A DNA stretch of 64,000 nucleotides from DASWOJ01 sp036398775 (GTDB lineage Bacteria > Pseudomonadota > Alphaproteobacteria > Acetobacterales > Acetobacteraceae), in NCBI GenBank assembly GCA_036398775.1, contig DASWOJ010000096.1:1-64000 (forward strand). The letters run 5' to 3'. The notes below the pieces were generated by a model. That model was not told the origin of the DNA. It ran no database searches and saw only the letters and a list, made by a program, of their open reading frames with translations. The translations under genes and the position numbers were made by a program. Positions 59,883 through 64,000 of this stretch are shown piece by piece. Every line of letters begins with the position of its first letter. The stretch's first letter is position 1.

Positions 59883-61808
59883 GTGCCCGACACACCGGCC
59901 ACTATCCAGACAGACCAGGACGACCATGCGCCCCAGGAACGCGAGGCCGGCGCCACGCTGCTGCTCGGCGCACTGGGCATCGTGTATGGCGATATCGGCA
60001 CCAGCCCGATCTACACCCTGCGCGAAAGCTTCAAGGCCGCCGGGGTCAGCGAGATGACCGACCCGGCCGCAGCCCAGGCCGCGGCACTGGGCGTGCTTTC
60101 CATGGTCATCTGGACCGTGCTCATCATCGTCACCTTCAAGTATGTCGTCCTGGTCATGCGCGCCGACAACGACGGGGAGGGCGGGATCATCGCCCTGATC
60201 TCCCAGGCGCTGCGCGGCATGGCGGATGGACGTGTGCGCACCGGGCTGCTGCTGCTGGGCGTGTTCGGGGCGTCGCTGTTCTATGGCGACGGGATCATCA
60301 CCCCGGCCATCTCCGTGCTCAGCGCCATCGAGGGGCTGGACGTGGCCACACCCTTCTTCCATCCATACATCGTGCCGATCACGCTGGTGATCCTGGTGCT
60401 GCTGTTCGCGGTGCAAAGCCGCGGCAGCGACTTCATCGGCCGGTTCTTCGGACCGGTGATGGTGACGTGGTTCCTGGTGCTGGGGTTGGCTGGGCTGTGG
60501 GCGGTCGTGCACCGGCCCGGCGTGCTGCTGGCGGTGGACCCGCGCCACGCCATCGGCTTCGGGCTGCACGCGCCGGGCCGGGCCTTCATTACGCTGGGGT
60601 CGGTGTTCCTGGCCGTGACCGGCGCGGAGGCGCTGTATGCCGACATGGGCCACTTCAGCCGCGGCAGCATCCGCCTGGACTGGTTCGCCCTGGTGCTGCC
60701 GGCGCTGGTGCTGAACTATGCCGGGCAGGCGGCGCTGGTGATGGGCGACCCGACGGCGCTGGACAATCCGTTCTTCAAGCTGGTGCCGGGCTGGGGCCTG
60801 TATCCCCTAGTGATCCTTTCGGCTGCGGCAACGGTGATCGCATCGCAGGCCGTGATCTCCGGAGCGTTCTCGCTGACGCAGCAGGCGATGCAGTTGGGGC
60901 TGCTGCCGCGGCTGGACCTGCGGCAAACTTCGGAGAAATCGGCCGGACAGGTTTACGTGCCTCAGGTCAACTGGCTGCTGATGCTCGCCGTCGTAGGGCT
61001 GGTGCTGTCGTTCCGGTCATCGGAGGCGCTGGCGGCGGCGTATGGGATCGCGGTGACAGGGACGATGCTGGTGACGACGGTGCTGCTGGCGGTGGTGATG
61101 CGCCGGGCATGGCACTGGAACCCGGTGCTGGTTGGCGTGACTGCCGGCTTCCTGCTGGTGGTGGACCTGACGTTCTTCATCGCCAACGCGCTCAAGATAC
61201 CCCAGGGCGGCTGGCTGCCGCTGGTGGTGGCGGCGGCGATCTACACCCTGATGACGACCTGGCGCATGGGACGCAAGCTGGTGTTGGACCGCACCGGCGA
61301 CGACAACGTGGACCTGGTGCCGTTCCTGCAGCGGGCCACCGAAAGCGGCCTGGCGCGGGTACCGGGTACGGCGATCTATTTGACGTCACGCCGCGACCAG
61401 GTGCCCTCCGCCCTGGCCGAAAACCTGAAGCACAACCATGTCCTGCACGAGCATGTCGTCATCCTGACGGTCGTCAGCGCCCGCAGGCCGCGCGTGGACG
61501 AGGGTCGCCGGGTGCTGCGGGATGAGATTTGCCATGGGGCGTCACGTATCCAGTTGACCTTCGGCTATGCCGAGCAGCCCGACCTGCCGGCGACCCTGCG
61601 GGCGCATAGGGGCACGCTGGGCGTTGATCCCGACACTGCGTCGTTCTTCACCGGGCGCGAGCTGCCGATACCGGCGTTCGAACCGGCGATCCCGTTGTGG
61701 CGGGAGCGGCTGTTCTCCGCCATGACCAGCAATGCCGTCAGCGCCGCCCGCTATTTCCTGATCCCGTCCGAGCGCGTGATCGAGCTGGGCACCCAAGTCG
61801 AGCTTTGA
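59883..61808 (+). CDS. kup: Low-affinity potassium transport protein Kup
   Basis: KUP/HAK/KT-family K+/H+ symporter of the inner membrane, 641 residues with about twelve helices and a cytoplasmic C-terminal domain from about residue 470. Signature segments: GIVYGDIGTSPIYTLRESF (about 32-50), GALFYGDGIITPAISVLSAI-like ASLFYGDGIITPAISVLS, and GTMLVTTVLLAV. The start is a GTG with AGGAG 6 bases before it. Kup works best at acidic pH, consistent with an acid-tolerant lifestyle. A methyltransferase gene follows after 14 bp. Confidence 0.95.
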   Translation: MPDTPATIQTDQDDHAPQEREAGATLLLGALGIVYGDIGTSPIYTLRESFKAAGVSEMTDPAAAQAAALGVLSMVIWTVLIIVTFKYVVLVMRADNDGEGGIIALISQALRGMADGRVRTGLLLLGVFGASLFYGDGIITPAISVLSAIEGLDVATPFFHPYIVPITLVILVLLFAVQSRGSDFIGRFFGPVMVTWFLVLGLAGLWAVVHRPGVLLAVDPRHAIGFGLHAPGRAFITLGSVFLAVTGAEALYADMGHFSRGSIRLDWFALVLPALVLNYAGQAALVMGDPTALDNPFFKLVPGWGLYPLVILSAAATVIASQAVISGAFSLTQQAMQLGLLPRLDLRQTSEKSAGQVYVPQVNWLLMLAVVGLVLSFRSSEALAAAYGIAVTGTMLVTTVLLAVVMRRAWHWNPVLVGVTAGFLLVVDLTFFIANALKIPQGGWLPLVVAAAIYTLMTTWRMGRKLVLDRTGDDNVDLVPFLQRATESGLARVPGTAIYLTSRRDQVPSALAENLKHNHVLHEHVVILTVVSARRPRVDEGRRVLRDEICHGASRIQLTFGYAEQPDLPATLRAHRGTLGVDPDTASFFTGRELPIPAFEPAIPLWRERLFSAMTSNAVSAARYFLIPSERVIELGTQVEL

Positions 61809-61822
61809 ACAGGACCTTCTGC

Positions 61823-62398
61823 ATGAACCAGCCCTTCGTCCCGCCTGACCACTTCGACCGGCTGTATGCCTCGAACCCCGATCCGTGGAGCTTCGCCACC
61901 AGCGAGTATGAGCGGGACAAGTATGCCGCTACCCTGGCCGCGTTGCCGCGCCCGCGGTTTGTCCGGTGCTTCGAGGTCGGATGCAGCATCGGCGTGCTGA
62001 CGCAGGACCTGGCGGCACGGTGCGACGAGATCATGGGCGTGGACGTGGCAGACGCGGCGCTGGACCAGGCGCGGAAGCGGTGCGCCGGGCTGCCGGGCGT
62101 CACGTTCGCCAACATGGTGCTGCCGGGCGCTTGGCCGGACGGCCGGTTCGACCTCGTGATCTTTTCAGAGGTGCTTTACTACCTCGGCATCCCCGGGTTG
62201 CAGCAGGCGGCGCGGCAGACCGTGGAGTGCCTGATGCCGGGCGGCGCCGTGGTGCTGGTGAACTGGCGCGGGCCGACGGATGGAGCGTGCACGGGCGAGG
62301 AGGCGGCGGACCTGTTCACGGCGGCCGCGCCGGCGTTGCGGACGACGCACCAGTCGCGTGCAGAGAAGTACCGGTTGGATGTGCTGCAAGCGGGCTGA
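61823..62398 (+). CDS. NodS-like SAM-dependent methyltransferase
   Basis: A 191-residue class I methyltransferase. The N-terminus (PPDHFDRLYASNPDPWSFAT, SEYERDKYAATLAAL) is typical of the NodS-like family; motif I is CFEVGCSIGVLTQDLA (about 48-63), followed by MGVDVADAALDQAR and FDLVIFSEVLYYL. NodS N-methylates chitooligosaccharide backbones in rhizobia, but relatives in other bacteria sit in many small-molecule and glycan pathways. AGGA is spaced 9 bases before the ATG. Probably co-transcribed with kup. Confidence 0.88.
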   Translation: MNQPFVPPDHFDRLYASNPDPWSFATSEYERDKYAATLAALPRPRFVRCFEVGCSIGVLTQDLAARCDEIMGVDVADAALDQARKRCAGLPGVTFANMVLPGAWPDGRFDLVIFSEVLYYLGIPGLQQAARQTVECLMPGGAVVLVNWRGPTDGACTGEEAADLFTAAAPALRTTHQSRAEKYRLDVLQAG

Positions 62399-62545
62399 TC
62401 CTTTACATCCGTCACTCTGACGGTAAGGCGAGCGGATCGCCAGCAGCCGCCGAAGCCGTGCCTTCCGTCTCTGCATTGCAGCCAGGCAAAACCGACCCGC
62501 AATGACAAGGACTCTGCGCGGGTCAGTACTACTCCCGGCACCGGC

Positions 62546-64000
62546 CTACGGCGCCAGACGATAGATCGTCAGCGCCACCCGCCGCCCGCGCGAGTAGTTG
62601 AAGCCCGGCACCTCAGCAATCTCCCGCAGCCGCACCCCGTCCCGCTCCGCTCCGGCCAACACCGCCGCCCGGTCCCGGTCGCCGACCAGCAAGGTGCGGA
62701 TATGGCCCGACGCCAGCACCGCAGCGGCATCGGCGGCAAGCAGCCACTGCGTGTCGGTGCCGGCGAGGAACATCAGGCTAGGCTCGGAAAAGCCGACCGC
62801 GCCCAGCCCGCCCCGCTCCGGCAGAGCCGCCACGACCCGCGGTGCGATCCAGAGCGGGGCAAGGCGTGGCAGTTCGAACCCCAGTATTGCCGCATAGAGC
62901 ACGACGCCAGCCGCCAAGGCCGCGATGGCCCCCTCTCCCTCCGGGAGAGGGTTGGGGTGAGGGAGGCCGACGGGGCCGCTTGTGGCTGAATAAGGACCAG
63001 TCTGCACTGGGCTGAGGGTCGGTGCTGTTGGGCTTCCCTCACCCCAACCGTCTCCCGGAGGGAGAGGGGGCAGGACAGTGCTTGGGACGGCCCGTACCGC
63101 CAGCCACCCGGCCAGCCCAGCCGCCGCCGCTGGCAAGCCAAGCCAGACCGGCATCCCCAGCGTCACCGGCCCCCCCAGCGCACCGACCGCCAGCACCAAG
63201 GCTCCTAGGCACGGCAGCGCCACAGCCAGCAGCCGCCCCCACCGTGGCAGCACCTCCCGACCCGGCTGCAGCGCCCAACTGGCGGCAAGCAGGCACAGCG
63301 CGGGATACAGCGGCAGCGTGTAATGCGGCAGCTTCGTCGGCACCGCCTCAAACACGATCCAGGACGGCACCACCCAAGCCGCCAGGAACCGTGCCGGTGC
63401 CGTCCGCCGTCCCCGCCACGCCGTCAGCACGGCGCCCGGCAGCAGGCCAGACAGCGGGAACAGCAGCACCGGCAGCAGCAGCAGGTGCAGCCCCGGCGGA
63501 CCCCAATGCGAGTCGTCGCCCGACGCCAGCTTCCGCCCGAGGTCTCCGCCCACCGCATCGGCGAAGAATCCCCCGCCAGTGGCCACCCCGATGGCCACGA
63601 ACCATGGCAGCACGACCGCCAGCATCAGCGGCATGCCCCACCCCGGACGCAGCGCCCGCAGCCACGCCGCCCGCCGGTCCGCAACGACGAGCGCCAGCAC
63701 CGTCAGCCCGGCCACCATCGGCGTGACCGGCCCCTTCAGCAGCACCCCGGCGCCGATCGCCAGCCAGAACAGGGCTGCAGCGCCTGGCCGCACCCCGCCC
63801 GGGTCCAGGTAGGCCCGTGCCAGCAACGCCATCGCCGCCGTCGTCGCTCCCAGCAGCGCGGCATCGGTCTTGGCGATGTGGGCCTCCACCACCAGGATCA
63901 CGCTCGCCGCCAGCATGCCGGACGCCAGCAGCGCCGCCCGCTGCCCGACCAGGCGCTGGCCCGCCCAGAACGTCCCGAGGACAGCGCACAGTCCGCCCAG
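62546..64000 (-). CDS. ArnT/GT39-type glycosyltransferase, partial
   Basis: C-terminal part of a polytopic glycosyltransferase; the frame is open to the window edge, so the N-terminus is missing. At least 484 residues are seen. The luminal-loop motif VEAHIAKTDAALL, the segment FFADAVGGDLGRKLASG and KLPHYTLPLYPALCLL are typical of ArnT-like enzymes that use polyprenyl-phosphate sugars to modify lipid A or other lipids. A Pro/Gly-rich insertion of about 45 residues interrupts a region between membrane helices and corresponds to a palindromic repeat pair at 62931-63068. Confidence 0.88.
   Translation of the reverse strand: MGGLCAVLGTFWAGQRLVGQRAALLASGMLAASVILVVEAHIAKTDAALLGATTAAMALLARAYLDPGGVRPGAAALFWLAIGAGVLLKGPVTPMVAGLTVLALVVADRRAAWLRALRPGWGMPLMLAVVLPWFVAIGVATGGGFFADAVGGDLGRKLASGDDSHWGPPGLHLLLLPVLLFPLSGLLPGAVLTAWRGRRTAPARFLAAWVVPSWIVFEAVPTKLPHYTLPLYPALCLLAASWALQPGREVLPRWGRLLAVALPCLGALVLAVGALGGPVTLGMPVWLGLPAAAAGLAGWLAVRAVPSTVLPPLPPGDGWGEGSPTAPTLSPVQTGPYSATSGPVGLPHPNPLPEGEGAIAALAAGVVLYAAILGFELPRLAPLWIAPRVVAALPERGGLGAVGFSEPSLMFLAGTDTQWLLAADAAAVLASGHIRTLLVGDRDRAAVLAGAERDGVRLREIAEVPGFNYSRGRRVALTIYRLAP
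62931..63068. repeat. Inverted pair of REP-like elements inside the glycosyltransferase gene
   Basis: Arms of 34 bp at 62931-62964 and 63035-63068 are reverse complements with one mismatch, separated by 70 bp. Each arm contains its own smaller hairpin (CTCTCCCTCCGGGAGAG). Read in the gene's frame they give PPGDGWGEG and LPHPNPLPEGEG. The unit resembles the dispersed palindromic repeats of many proteobacterial genomes. Confidence 0.85.

Noticed and set aside
62931..63068. Inverted repeats as a CRISPR or transposon end
   Set aside because: Only two copies, inverted rather than direct, no transposase or cas gene; a REP-like palindrome pair fits better.

Overview
This is a GC-rich (roughly two-thirds G+C by eye) bacterial chromosome segment, most likely from an alphaproteobacterium. 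The grouping of chvI-chvG-hprK-rapZ-EIIA-HPr-EI next to pckA, a complete Tad pilus locus, a DUF1476-type ATPase-inhibitor (zeta) protein, ClpS and a BadI-like crotonase all fit that class. An Acetobacteraceae-like member of the Rhodospirillales is my best guess, but this is inference. No rRNA, tRNA or CRISPR array was recognised.

Layout. 0-6.3 kb: housekeeping genes on the minus strand (rpsD, CPBP protease, an orphan tungstate-type permease, a Gly/Tyr-rich lipoprotein, trmJ, cysS). 6.3-12 kb: a PEP-CTERM secreted protein behind an AT-rich patch, a broken SF1 helicase, a divergent Nramp transporter, pobA and clpS. 12.1-24.7 kb: a full Tad/Flp pilus locus transcribed leftward, from two Flp pilins through prepilin peptidase, CpaB, secretin, CpaD-like lipoprotein, CpaE, CpaF, TadB, TadC and TadD to TadG and two TadE-like minor pilins. 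25-28.5 kb: a lytic transglycosylase and a large GTPase with a disordered N-terminus.

28.5-38.3 kb is an accessory block. It opens with a truncated IS5 transposase, followed by a frameshifted BON protein, UspA, a zinc alcohol dehydrogenase, a ba3-type terminal oxidase cluster with three c-type cytochromes, a DUF1476 protein and a glycine-rich stress-type membrane protein. Three transcription units here share an upstream element, CTAGGTRRTTYCCGA, at about 90-105 bp from the start codon. This suggests one regulon, possibly low-oxygen or redox controlled. The oxidase cluster carries an unusual number of lesions: two in-frame amber codons, one frameshift and two apparently lost start codons, while oxidase subunits I and II stay open.

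38.4-44.8 kb: a LysR regulator divergent from a hydrolase-fold protein lacking its nucleophilic serine, followed by an RND efflux pair. 45.2-48.5 kb: a tight four-gene operon (HpaB-type flavin monooxygenase, RidA, DUF1028, DUF1989) that looks like an uncharacterised catabolic route for a nitrogen-containing compound. 49.2-58.5 kb: regulatory PTS, RapZ, HPr kinase, ChvG/ChvI, a HugZ-like protein and PEP carboxykinase. 58.7-64 kb: BadI-like hydrolase, Kup potassium transporter, a NodS-like methyltransferase and a family-39-type glycosyltransferase running off the window edge, with an in-frame palindromic repeat pair inside it.
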